64,000 nucleotides of DNA, taken from Halovivax limisalsi. GTDB taxonomy: Archaea > Halobacteriota > Halobacteria > Halobacteriales > Natrialbaceae. The notes under the pieces are model-generated. The model was not told where the DNA came from. It did not search any database and saw only the letters and a program-made list of their open reading frames with translations. The stretch lies in contig NZ_CP095757.1 in NCBI RefSeq assembly GCF_023093535.1, positions 1,116,001 to 1,180,000 on the forward strand, in the 5' to 3' direction. The position numbers were made by a program, and so were the translations under genes. Within the stretch, counting starts at the first letter, position 1. Each line of letters opens with the position of its first letter. Shown here piece after piece: positions 52,093-60,567 of the stretch.

Positions 52093-53685
52093 CTAGTCTC
52101 CCGTCCCTCTACCACTCTCCCCGTGCCCACCCTCCAACCCGCCGACGTCACGGCCCTCGCGCCGTGACGATGGCCCGTTTCGATTCATCGCTCGAGTCTC
52201 CTCGCCCCCGCTCGCCCCGGCCCCTGCCACCACCGGGTCCGCCTCTTCGCCAGCCTCGTCTCCGGTCCGCCGATCGCCGTCGCTCCGTTCCAGCGGCTGG
52301 TCCCGTCCCTCGGACTGATCGCTCCGGCCCCGGAACGACTCGCCGACGACGATGAGTTCTTCGACCGACACCTCATCGTCTTCCTCGCTTACGGAGATGG
52401 GTGCGGCCAGCGAGCCGCTCGATTCGTGAATCGTCGGCGCCGTCCGCTCCTGACGCGGTGGTTCGACTCGACCGGACACCGCGGCCGGATCGTCGATCTC
52501 CTGCTCCTGGCGCGGGGGTTCGGGCCGGTCGTCGATCTCCTCGAACGCCGCGGCCCGTTCCTCGATCTCCTCGTCGAGCGCGCGCATGAACTGGGCGACG
52601 GTGTTACCCATCAGGAGGAGCGGCCCGCCGTCCGCGAGCGCCCTCTCGAGCACCGTCCCGGCCATATCGGGATCGTCCGGCTGGACGTCGACCGGGAACG
52701 ACGCTCGCTTGGCGAACAACTCGGCGTCCTCGCCGACGACGACGGCCCGGTCGATCGCGTCGGCGTCTGCGAGCGCGTCCAGATAGGTGTGGAACGATGC
52801 CGTTCGCGCCCGCCTGTCCGGCCGGAGATACAGAAGCGGCGTGACGACGGTGCCGTCGGGGGTGAGCGCCCGCCGGATCATCTCCGTGCTCTCGACGTCG
52901 TTGACCGACGCCGCGTTGAACACCCGCCCGCGCGGGAGTTCGGTCCACTCGACGCGGTACTCGTCGAGCAAGGACTCCCGCAGGGGGTCAGCGAGCGGCG
53001 CTTCGTCGATGGCACGCAGCACCTCGTCGATCCCGTAGACGACCTCGGCTCCGGGGATCGATCGATGGGCCTCGGGTACGTCGACGTGGCTGACGGTCGC
53101 ACCGACGCACTCGAGTTCGCGTTCGAGGTACGCCCGCAGGTCGGGGTCGCGTTCGCCGTTGACGACGTGCGTGCCGGCCGGCACCGCCCGGGCGAACGAC
53201 CGGGCGATGGCACCCCGATCGCGCCCGAGCGTGTCGCGGTGGTCCTGCCGAACGTTGGTGATCACGAAGACGTCCGGCCGACCGAACGTCTCGTTCATCA
53301 GACGGGTGGTGTAGTCGGTGATCCCCTGGTTTTCGAGGACGAGCGCGTCGGCGGGTTCGTACGCTTCGAGCTCGCGCGCGTTCTCGTAGAGGGTGACGCG
53401 CTCGCCGCGTTCGATTTCGTGTTCCTCGCCCTCGTAGAGCGAGAGCGGATGGTTGCCGGTGATCTTCGCGTACGCGTCGTACCCGCGACTGTCGAGTACC
53501 TCGTAGATCCGCCGTGTCATCCCCGACTTCCCGCGCGTGCCCGAGACGACGATCTTGACGTCGATCTCCTGAAGGCGCCGTCGGTGGGCCAGCCCTGGCT
53601 GGAACTGCTCGAGCGAATATCCCTGCAATCGCTCTCGGACGGTCGATACGACCTTCGTCGCTCGATCGATGGCGTTGCGTGTCAT
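52093..53685 (-). CDS. capB: Poly-gamma-glutamate synthase CapB/PgsB (Mur-ligase-like)
   Basis: A 530-residue ATP-dependent amide ligase. The N-terminal helix is followed by KIVVSGTRGKSGMTRRI (P-loop, GTRGKS at 49-54), then YAKITGNHPLSLYEGEE, LENQGITDYTTRL, VITNVRQDHRDTLG and LLLMGNTVAQF. The core ends near residue 385; the last 145 residues are a disordered acidic tail containing two PPRQE repeats, absent from Bacillus PgsB (about 390 aa). It starts at ATG 53685 overlapping capC by 4 nt. Confidence 0.85.
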   Translation of the reverse strand: MTRNAIDRATKVVSTVRERLQGYSLEQFQPGLAHRRRLQEIDVKIVVSGTRGKSGMTRRIYEVLDSRGYDAYAKITGNHPLSLYEGEEHEIERGERVTLYENARELEAYEPADALVLENQGITDYTTRLMNETFGRPDVFVITNVRQDHRDTLGRDRGAIARSFARAVPAGTHVVNGERDPDLRAYLERELECVGATVSHVDVPEAHRSIPGAEVVYGIDEVLRAIDEAPLADPLRESLLDEYRVEWTELPRGRVFNAASVNDVESTEMIRRALTPDGTVVTPLLYLRPDRRARTASFHTYLDALADADAIDRAVVVGEDAELFAKRASFPVDVQPDDPDMAGTVLERALADGGPLLLMGNTVAQFMRALDEEIEERAAAFEEIDDRPEPPRQEQEIDDPAAVSGRVEPPRQERTAPTIHESSGSLAAPISVSEEDDEVSVEELIVVGESFRGRSDQSEGRDQPLERSDGDRRTGDEAGEEADPVVAGAGASGGEETRAMNRNGPSSRREGRDVGGLEGGHGESGRGTGD

Positions 53686-54863
53686 GGTGTTTGGCTCCGT
53701 GTACCCGTCGTGTCGATTGCTCGCCGGATGGTCGGTGGCGTGAGCCGTTCGAGCCGAATGAGGGCAAGCGCGCCGGCCGCGAGCCCGGCGAGGCAGAGGC
53801 CGACGGAGGCGATCGACGGCTCGGAGAGAGCACCGTCCGGCGACGGCTGGACGAAGAACCGGAGCCACCCCAGCACCGAGACGAAGAGCGCCGTCGAGAG
53901 CGCGACCGAGGCCGGCCGGTGGGCGGACGGAACCCGGTGGAGATTGTAGGCCCCGATGCCGGTCAGCACCCCGGTGAAGAACAGGTGGATACCCGGAGCG
54001 AGCGGGGCGACGATCGCCACCGGCAGAATCGAAAGCAGCCCGACGACGATCGAGAGCCCCAGCAGAACCCGCCCGTACAGCAGCGTTCGCCGGTGGATCG
54101 TCGTTATCGTCGCGTAGACGATCGCCGTCCCCGCGACGTAGAGCGGGACGACCATCGCCGATTGCAGCGAAAAGAGCGCGAGCAGGGGCATCGCGATGAT
54201 GCCGGCCAACCTGACGCCGTAACGGTGGTAGGCCCCTTCCGTCGCCGCGATTCCGACGGCGAATGCGGCAAAGAGGACGGTCGGCGGCGTCTCGAGCCCG
54301 GCCTCGATGTCGGCGATCGTCGCCCGGCGGAGGGCTGCGACGTCTGCCTCGGGTGTGAACAGGAAGGGCGGGACGATCCGGCCGAGGTGCGGTGCGAAGG
54401 AGATGTTGATGAGGGCGGCGCCGAGCGCGACGAGCCCGACGAAGGCGGCCACGCTCGCGATCAAATCGTCGATCCGATCGGTCCGGTCGTCGAGCTGGTG
54501 AAAGTTGTACGCGGCGACGCCCGGCATGATGCTGCCCATCACCGTGAGCGACGACAGCTCGACCGAGACGAGGCCGATGGCGGAGAGCACCCCGTAGAGG
54601 AGGAGCGGAACCGCGGCCCCGATCGCCATGGCCGCGAGTAGCAGTTGGCGGCCGAAACAGAACGTGCGACGTCTGAGTATTCCGACGCCGATGTACGCGG
54701 CTACGCCCGCCACGACGAACACCGGGATCGCCAGCAAGTCGTAGAGCGTGTAGACGGCAAACAGGGGGACCGCGAGGACGCCCGAGAGACGCAGCCCGTA
54801 CCACTGGACGACCGCGATCCCCATCGTGAGGCCGATGATGGCGAGGATGAGTGCGACGATCAT
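53682..54863 (-). CDS. capC: CapC/PgsC-like membrane protein, internally duplicated
   Basis: A 393-residue membrane protein from ATG 54863 (MIVALILAIIG), or 410 from 54914. Bacterial CapC is about 150 residues; here two CapC-like halves are fused. Matching blocks recur about 190 residues apart: YGLRLSGVLAVPLFA (22-36) and YGVRLAGIIAMPLLA (215-229); RRTFCFGR and RRTLLYGR; PGVAAYNFHQ and TGIGAYNLHR. It is the membrane partner of CapB in polymer synthesis and export. It is first in the operon; no CapA homolog is adjacent. Confidence 0.8.
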   Translation of the reverse strand: MIVALILAIIGLTMGIAVVQWYGLRLSGVLAVPLFAVYTLYDLLAIPVFVVAGVAAYIGVGILRRRTFCFGRQLLLAAMAIGAAVPLLLYGVLSAIGLVSVELSSLTVMGSIMPGVAAYNFHQLDDRTDRIDDLIASVAAFVGLVALGAALINISFAPHLGRIVPPFLFTPEADVAALRRATIADIEAGLETPPTVLFAAFAVGIAATEGAYHRYGVRLAGIIAMPLLALFSLQSAMVVPLYVAGTAIVYATITTIHRRTLLYGRVLLGLSIVVGLLSILPVAIVAPLAPGIHLFFTGVLTGIGAYNLHRVPSAHRPASVALSTALFVSVLGWLRFFVQPSPDGALSEPSIASVGLCLAGLAAGALALIRLERLTPPTIRRAIDTTGTRSQTP

Positions 54864-54914
54864 CGTACACGATCCGGTCCGCTCGTTCGGGCGTCTGGCG
54901 AGCGTGTCGACCAT

Positions 54915-55365
54915 CCCGGTTTCGAAGACGCGATACGCCGGTCACTGTTTGCCACCTCGCGACTAGTGCTGTGACGGTGGCGGAGACGCGCCGGAAGGGA
55001 CGTCGCCGACACTCGTCGGTGACGGAAGGCGGGCGGGAAACCGTGATGCGCCCGCGATGGGGACAACCCCGGCTCAGGGGAGATGGGAGTCATGCGCCCG
55101 GAAATTCATATTACTTGCTTATAGCTTTAACTAAAGAGATATTAAAATAATATAATAGGGTCAGGTCCATATGTATTATGCGGGAATATGAGATTGACAT
55201 CCAGTATCATGCAATGATATTATAATAACTAATTAACTGAAACAAAGAGCGTAGAATACCATTGATAGTGTACATTCTCACTCTCCTATTTTACAAAATG
55301 ATGGTCAGTTTGGATCGGATTTAGGTAGGTGGCGCTCGTAGTCCCGATCACAGACACGTCGCCTC
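54915..55365. other. Intergenic region with AT-rich island
   Basis: From about 55095 to 55320 the sequence turns strikingly AT-rich in an otherwise GC-rich window, with runs such as TTAAAATAATATAATA. It contains the inverted repeat TATCAT-GCA-ATGATA (55205-55219) and several TATA-like words. It separates divergent capC and the DUF7282-type gene, so it may be a shared control region or a remnant of transferred DNA. No credible gene is seen; a 14-codon frame at 55178 is too short to judge. Confidence 0.6.
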
Positions 55366-56565
55366 ATGTTCCCGGCACTCTCGATCGGAACGGTGAAGCG
55401 GTCGATCGCGCTCCTGGCCGTCGTCGGCATCGTCGTCGGTGCCGGGTTCGTCGTGGGGCAGGCCCCGGCCCTGTTCGGGGCCGAGGTCACCGAGGACCCG
55501 TACGCCTCGATCTCGTTCCCGGACCAGGACGGAAACGGTAGCGTCGTCACCGTCGAGTCCGTTACGCTTTCGGAAGGTGGCTACGTCGTCATCACGGACG
55601 AACGCGACACGGTCGTCGGCGTCTCCGACAGGCTGAGCGCCGGCGAGCACGCTAACGTGACCGTTTCGCAGGCCGACGACGTCGACCGGGAACTCGTCGG
55701 TCGCCTCACGGCCACGGTGTATCGGGATCGGACGGACGAGGCCGGGTTCGACAGGGATCCGGACGAGGGACAGGGCGATCGCCCCTACATCGTCGACGGC
55801 TACCCGGTCTCGGAGACGGCGACGGTGACCGATCCCGACCGCGACGCGACGGCCGCCGACTCGTTCGCTATCCGGTCGCTATCGGCCCCCGAACGGGCGA
55901 CCACCAACGGGACGATCAACGTCTCGGCCAACGTCACGAACCCGACGGGCGAGCAACTTCGCCAGTCCGTCGAACTGCGCCTCGGCGGCGACCTCTTCGG
56001 CCGCCAGGTGTTCGCGCTCGACCCGGAGGAAACCCGCGAAGTGACGTTCGAGGTCGACCCCCGAAACGTCGCGCCGGGCAACTACACGCTGGGGGTCTAC
56101 ACCGCCACCGGCGGCGAGCTCTCCGCCATCGAAATCGTCTACGACGGGCCCCCGCGGCTTTCGATCCTGTCGGCCAACGAGTCGGCGATGACGGTCGACG
56201 TCGGGGTGCCCGACGGCGGGTTCGTCGCCGTCGTCCCGTCGAACGAATCCGTCGACGCGGCGAACGTCTCGGCGAACGAAAGCGGGTGGGCCGACGTGAC
56301 GGACGAATCGGTCCTCGCGACGAGCGAGGAACTCGAACCGGGACTGCACGAGGGCGTCGAAATCGAGTACGACCTCGACGGGCTGGCGAACGGATCGACG
56401 AACGGTTCGACGGACGGGCGGGCGAACGAGACCGCGGATGACGCGCGGTCCCTGACGGCGATCGTCTACGCGGGGACCCCCGACGATCTCGACGCCGCCA
56501 CGCCGTACGATCGATCGGGCCATCTCGTCGCCGAAACCGTCGCCCTCCGCGAGGCCGACGAGTAG
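55366..56565 (+). CDS. Secreted or membrane-anchored DUF7282-type protein
   Basis: A 399-residue surface protein. One N-terminal helix (SIALLAVVGIVVGAGFVVG) is a signal or anchor. Then come a DUF7282-like beta domain (SISFPDQDGNGSVVTVESV, about 50-150), a CARDB-like adhesion domain (NGTINVSANVTNPTGEQLR through VAPGNYTLGVYTA, about 180-250), and a second beta domain (MTVDVGVPDGGFVAVVPSN). Many Asn-X-Ser/Thr sites suggest N-glycosylation. It is divergent from the PGA operon, so both may shape the cell surface. Confidence 0.78.
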   Translation: MFPALSIGTVKRSIALLAVVGIVVGAGFVVGQAPALFGAEVTEDPYASISFPDQDGNGSVVTVESVTLSEGGYVVITDERDTVVGVSDRLSAGEHANVTVSQADDVDRELVGRLTATVYRDRTDEAGFDRDPDEGQGDRPYIVDGYPVSETATVTDPDRDATAADSFAIRSLSAPERATTNGTINVSANVTNPTGEQLRQSVELRLGGDLFGRQVFALDPEETREVTFEVDPRNVAPGNYTLGVYTATGGELSAIEIVYDGPPRLSILSANESAMTVDVGVPDGGFVAVVPSNESVDAANVSANESGWADVTDESVLATSEELEPGLHEGVEIEYDLDGLANGSTNGSTDGRANETADDARSLTAIVYAGTPDDLDAATPYDRSGHLVAETVALREADE

Positions 56566-56630
56566 GCCTCGTTCGCCACCGATCCCGGCCGCGCTCGCCA
56601 CCGATCCGGGCCTCGTTCGCCACCGGTACG
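56565..56630. repeat. Three-copy 22-bp imperfect tandem repeat
   Basis: Units start at 56565, 56587 and 56609 with consensus GGCCTCGTTCGCCACCGATC plus two bases; copies differ at up to five positions. The array starts at the last base of the preceding stop codon and ends 69 nt before rfcC. It could be a slippage product or a regulatory array. Confidence 0.8.
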
Positions 56631-56699
56631 ACCGCCGGCGGTGAGCGGTCGGGCTGCCACGTCGACCAACCGACCGATTCTTACCGTCGCCGGCCCTAG

Positions 56700-57713
56700 A
56701 TGGCCTCGATGGACGCGCCGCTGTGGACGGAGGCCTACGCCCCGACCCTCGACGAGTTGCCGCAGGCCGACGCCCGCGAGATGCTCGGCGAGTCGGTCGA
56801 CGAACCGCTGAACCTGATCCTCCAGGGGCCGCCGGGGAGCGGCAAGACCGCAGCCGCCCGGGCGCTCGCCAGGGCGGGACACGACCGTCCCGATTCGGAC
56901 CTGATCGAGATCAACGTCGCCGACTTCTTCGGGCGCACGAAGACGGAGATCAAGAACGATCCGCGCTTCGAGGGCTTCCTCGTCGGCCGCTCGGACATGT
57001 CCAAGCGGGACATGATCAACCACGTCCTCAAGGAGTCGGCGAGCTACGCGCCCGTCGCGGGCGAGCACAAGACGCTCCTGCTCGACAACGCCGAGGCCGT
57101 CCGCGAGGACTTCCAGCAGGCGCTGCGGCGGATCATGGAGCAACACCACCGGACGACGCGCTTTCTCATCACCACCCGGCAGCCGACGAAGCTGATCCCG
57201 CCGATCCGCTCGCGGTGTTTCCCCGTGACGATGCGCGCGCCGACCAGCGAGGAGATCGTCTCGGTGCTCGAACCCATCGTCCGGGCGGAGGGCGTCGAGT
57301 ACGACGAGGACGGGCTGGAGTTCGTCGCCGGCTACGCCGGCGGCAACCTCCGGGAGGCGATCCTGGCCGCCCAGACGACCGCCGTCGACGCCGGCGAAAT
57401 CACGATGAGCGCCGCCTACGAGGTCCTCGGCGAGGTCGGCCTCGACGAGGAAATCTCGGGGATGCTCGACGACGCCGAGGCGGGCGAGTTCACCGACGCC
57501 AGGAAGACCCTCGACGACCTGCTCGTCGACGAAGGGCTCGACGGCATGGAGGTGCTCGACGCGATCCTCGAACGGGGGCGCAAGCGCTACCAGGGCGAGC
57601 GCCTGGCCGAACTCCACCGCCTCGCCGCCGACATCGAGTTCGACATGCAGGCCGGGACGAGCGACCGGATCCACGTCTCGCACCTGCTGGCGGAACTCGG
57701 CCGGGAGGCGTAG
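56700..57713 (+). CDS. rfcC: Replication factor C small subunit 2 (RfcC-like)
   Basis: A 337-residue AAA+ clamp-loader subunit. Walker A is QGPPGSGKT (43-50), the SRC motif with its arginine is IRSRCFPV (170-176), and a C-terminal RFC collar domain follows. The Walker B segment reads LLLDNAE (D129, N130) where active subunits have DE, so this subunit may bind but poorly hydrolyse ATP. Haloarchaea usually carry two small subunits and one large; this resembles the second small one. ATG 56709 is an alternative start. Confidence 0.85.
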   Translation: MASMDAPLWTEAYAPTLDELPQADAREMLGESVDEPLNLILQGPPGSGKTAAARALARAGHDRPDSDLIEINVADFFGRTKTEIKNDPRFEGFLVGRSDMSKRDMINHVLKESASYAPVAGEHKTLLLDNAEAVREDFQQALRRIMEQHHRTTRFLITTRQPTKLIPPIRSRCFPVTMRAPTSEEIVSVLEPIVRAEGVEYDEDGLEFVAGYAGGNLREAILAAQTTAVDAGEITMSAAYEVLGEVGLDEEISGMLDDAEAGEFTDARKTLDDLLVDEGLDGMEVLDAILERGRKRYQGERLAELHRLAADIEFDMQAGTSDRIHVSHLLAELGREA

Positions 57714-57884
57714 GTCAGCGACCGCCCACTGTTCGGGTGCGCGAACGGTCGACACCACGGACACCGAATCACGGTGTGGGCTGCCAACGGATCCGACGCG
57801 CTGTGCTCGTCCTGGCGTATACCCGGCGCTCGCCCCCGACATGTACGGGGCCACTCTTTTTCGCCGGGGTGATCGATCCCACGT

Positions 57885-58316
57885 ATGCCGACGCTCCTCG
57901 AGACGCGCATACGGAACCGGTTCTGGGTCGAACCCCACCACGCCAACAGCCTCGGGACGCTCCACGGCGGCAACCTGATGATGTGGCTCGACGAGGTGGG
58001 GACGATGTCGGCGACGCGCTTCGCCGGCGAGCCCTGCGTCACTGCCAGCGTGACCGAACTCGACTTCGAGCGGCCGCTGCACGTCGGCGACACGGCGCTG
58101 GTCGAGTCCTACGTCTACGACGCCGGCGAGACGAGCGCCGAGGTGGCGCTCCGGGCCTGGCGCGAGAATCCCCGGACGGCCGAGACCGAACGGACGACGG
58201 CCTCCTCGTTCACGTTCGTCGCGATCGACGAGTCGGGCGGCACCGTCACCGTCCCCGAACTCCGCGTCGAAACCGACGAGGGTGAAGCCCTCCGCGAGCG
58301 CGCCCGTTCGCGATAG
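57885..58316 (+). CDS. Acyl-CoA thioesterase (hotdog fold)
   Basis: A 143-residue single hotdog domain of the YciA/BACH type. Seen: HHANSLGTLHGGNLMMWLDEVG (HGG plus the catalytic Asp/Glu helix), CVTASVTELDFERPLHVGD, and VESYVYDAGETSAEV. Predicted to hydrolyse acyl-CoA; chain length cannot be told. It is monocistronic, 170 nt after rfcC. Confidence 0.85.
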   Translation: MPTLLETRIRNRFWVEPHHANSLGTLHGGNLMMWLDEVGTMSATRFAGEPCVTASVTELDFERPLHVGDTALVESYVYDAGETSAEVALRAWRENPRTAETERTTASSFTFVAIDESGGTVTVPELRVETDEGEALRERARSR

Positions 58317-58382
58317 AAAACCATGGTCCCGCGCGTTCGACGGCCGTCGCGGCCGCGCGCGGAGCGGCGGCCGCGTTCGCCG

Positions 58383-58604
58383 TCAGTCGAGGCCGTAGTC
58401 CTCGAGCGAGTGGTAGTGCTTCCACGCGCCGATGACCTCGTCGGTGTCGAACTCGAGCGTGCCGTCGACGAGTTCGAGGGTGACGGTGTCCTCCTCGATC
58501 GTGGTGTCGTGGAGGTGCAGCTCGATCTGGGCGTCGAAGTCCGAGACGTTGACCATCAACTCGCCGTTCTCCTGGAGTCGCTCGCGCAGCGTTTCTGCTT
58601 CCAT
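58383..58604 (-). CDS. Small acidic conserved protein (73 aa)
   Basis: Begins MEAETLRERLQENGEL and ends HYHSLEDYGLD, with a beta-rich middle (LMVNVSDFDAQIELHLHD). The composition is strongly haloarchaeal and the C-terminal SLEDYGLD is familiar from conserved hypothetical proteins. It has no membrane segment or metal motif. Convergent with the thioesterase gene. Confidence 0.7.
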   Translation of the reverse strand: MEAETLRERLQENGELMVNVSDFDAQIELHLHDTTIEEDTVTLELVDGTLEFDTDEVIGAWKHYHSLEDYGLD

Positions 58605-58805
58605 TGCGTCCCTATATCGGTCGGACAACCCAATAAAGCCACACTCCGCTCGGTAGGAGAAACGGTAACAGTGCCTGTCAGTCGGATCGATTTTCGGGCT
58701 GAACCGGGGCGCTTTCCGATGCCGGGGTGTACCGCAGCGCCCGAAACACGACGTCTTCCTTCCGATACCCAACATACATACTCTCGGCAACGAAGCACCA
58801 TATCG

Positions 58806-59291
58806 ATGACAGCTGAGGTGGACGAATCGGCGAGGATAGTCGATTCCGGCGTCGGGTACTCGGAAATCCGGGAGTTCGTCACCGTCCACGATTCGGAGAT
58901 CGGTGACGGTTGTCGCATCTACGAACGGGCATCCCTCAAGAAGTGCCATCTGGCGGACGATATCGACGTCAACGCGGGAACGTACGTCGAGAACGCCGAG
59001 ATCGGGGAGGCAGTCCAGATCGGCCCCAATTGCAGCGTCGTCGGGGTCACGCACGATCTGGGAGCGCGAGGAATGGAGTTCAGAAACGACGTCTTCGAGC
59101 GGATCATCCTCCACGAGGGGGTCTTCGTCGGCGCCGGTGCCGTGGTCGGCCCCGGCGTCGAAATCGGTGCCGGGACCGTCGTGGCGGCGGGCGCGACGGT
59201 CACTGACGAAATCGGGGCTGGAAAGATCGTCGTCGGATCGCCCCCGTCCCAGCGGATCGTCGATCTCCGCGAGTGGATGACGAGATCCTGA
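58806..59291 (+). CDS. Left-handed beta-helix (hexapeptide) transferase-like protein
   Basis: A 161-residue protein made of hexapeptide repeats from residue 15 (VDSGVGYSEIREFV..VHDSEIGDGCRI) through VFVGAGAVVGPGVEIGAGTVVAAGA, ending with GSPPSQRIV. The pattern fits sugar or antibiotic O-/N-acyltransferases that form trimers; the HDLGARGMEFRND loop may carry the catalytic His. The stop lies 3 bases from the convergent tRNA methyltransferase gene. An acceptor cannot be named. Confidence 0.8.
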   Translation: MTAEVDESARIVDSGVGYSEIREFVTVHDSEIGDGCRIYERASLKKCHLADDIDVNAGTYVENAEIGEAVQIGPNCSVVGVTHDLGARGMEFRNDVFERIILHEGVFVGAGAVVGPGVEIGAGTVVAAGATVTDEIGAGKIVVGSPPSQRIVDLREWMTRS

Positions 59292-59293
59292 AT

Positions 59294-60334
59294 TTACGCA
59301 AGCACAAGCACGTGGCGAGTCAGCGAGCGGTGGACGCGTCGTTCGAACGACGCCTCGATCGCCCAGCCGGCGTCACGCGCCGCGTCGGCCCAGGGCCGAT
59401 CCGCGACGAGGACCGCGCGATCGGCGACGCGACGGGCCTCCGCGAGCGCGCCCGCGACGAGGTCGGCGAGTCCGTGCGTCTCGATCTTCGACTGCCGGCC
59501 GTACGGCGCGTCGAAGACGACCGCGTCGACGGCGTCGTCGGCGAGGGGCAGCTGCGTTCCGTCGCCGCGCGCGACGTGCCAGTCGCCGCGGTCGACTCCG
59601 ATCGACGACGGTTCCTCGCCATCGAGGAAGTGCGCCAGGTTCTCGCGCGCACCGCGGACCATCTTCGCCTGCGCGTCGGTCCCGATCACGTCCGCGCCGA
59701 CGAGGCCCGCTTCGACGAGGCCGCCACCCGTGCCGCACATCGGATCGAGGATCGTCCGCCCCGGACGCGCGCCCGCCAGGTTCGCGGTCGCGCGCGCCAG
59801 CAGGGGGTCCATGCTCCCCGGCTGGAAGAACGGCTTGTCGGTCGGTCGGCGGTCGCCGAAGTCGCGAACGCTCTCGGCCGCGAGCCAGCCGAGCGCGCAG
59901 ACCGAGACGTCTTCGGACGCCCGATTCGGGTCGTCGCCGGCTTTCCTCGCCGAAAACGCCGCCCGCAGCACGTGATCGGGTTCGTCGAGGTCGACGTCGA
60001 ACCCCCGGTCGACGAGCACCCGCCCGAGCGCGCGCTCGGCCGCGGCGGAGTCGACGCCGCTCGTCCCCTTCACGTCGCGCGCCCGGACGGCGACCGACCC
60101 CTCGCGGTCGAGCGGTGCCGATTCCAGGAGCACGCGCGCGCTCTCGACGTGGGCGTCCGTCCGGCCGACGACCTCGCTCGCCCGCTGGGTGTAGGCGAGT
60201 CCGCGAACCCGCTCCCGGGAGATGGCGCTCGCCAGGGCGAGACCGGGCGCGAGGGTCTCGACGCCGGTCGCGGCGCTCGCGGCCTCCGCGCGAGCGAATG
60301 CATCGTCCTCGCCGCCCAGTTCGAGGAGGTACAC
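59294..60334 (-). CDS. trmG10: tRNA (guanine(10)-N2)-dimethyltransferase
   Basis: A 346-residue enzyme methylating G10 of tRNA. The N-terminal half is a THUMP-like RNA-binding region; the C-terminal half is a Rossmann methyltransferase with TILDPMCGTGGGLVEA (motif I) and FDAPYGRQSK (motif IV, DAPYG in place of DPPYG). The start is GTG 60334 (YLLELGGEDDAF), matching the family N-terminus; the frame remains open upstream without a better start. Confidence 0.88.
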   Translation of the reverse strand: MYLLELGGEDDAFARAEAASAATGVETLAPGLALASAISRERVRGLAYTQRASEVVGRTDAHVESARVLLESAPLDREGSVAVRARDVKGTSGVDSAAAERALGRVLVDRGFDVDLDEPDHVLRAAFSARKAGDDPNRASEDVSVCALGWLAAESVRDFGDRRPTDKPFFQPGSMDPLLARATANLAGARPGRTILDPMCGTGGGLVEAGLVGADVIGTDAQAKMVRGARENLAHFLDGEEPSSIGVDRGDWHVARGDGTQLPLADDAVDAVVFDAPYGRQSKIETHGLADLVAGALAEARRVADRAVLVADRPWADAARDAGWAIEASFERRVHRSLTRHVLVLA

Positions 60335-60528
60335 ACACGTGCGTGGCGCTGGGCGGGCTATGAGCGTACCGCTTCGGTACCCGAAGCGACACTGTACTGT
60401 CGGCAGACCGATACGAACGCGACGTTCCCTCGCACCAGCACCGATGCCGGAACCCGGCAAAACCGCCCGACGAGCGTCTGACGCCCGTCGTACACAGTCG
60501 TTCTGCCTGACCGATCAGCGACGGTACC

Positions 60529-60544
60529 AACCTTTATAAAGGTT
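60529..60544. promoter_or_regulatory. Perfectly palindromic promoter of tbp
   Basis: AACCTTTATAAAGGTT is a perfect 16-bp palindrome with a TATA core. Its centre lies about 31 nt before the tbp ATG. A symmetric TATA box could bind TBP in both orientations, towards tbp and towards the divergent trmG10, or serve as a repressor site. Confidence 0.65.
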
Positions 60545-60567
60545 AAATACGTCTTTTTAAGCGACCA

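Noticed and set aside
53679-54641. Plus-strand frame of 320 codons opposite capC
   Set aside because: Hydrophilic mirror of a membrane protein gene; the minus-strand protein has a clear internal CapC duplication.
55178-55222. 14-codon frame in the AT-rich island
   Set aside because: Too short and without promoter or start-site support; AT-rich DNA yields such frames by chance.
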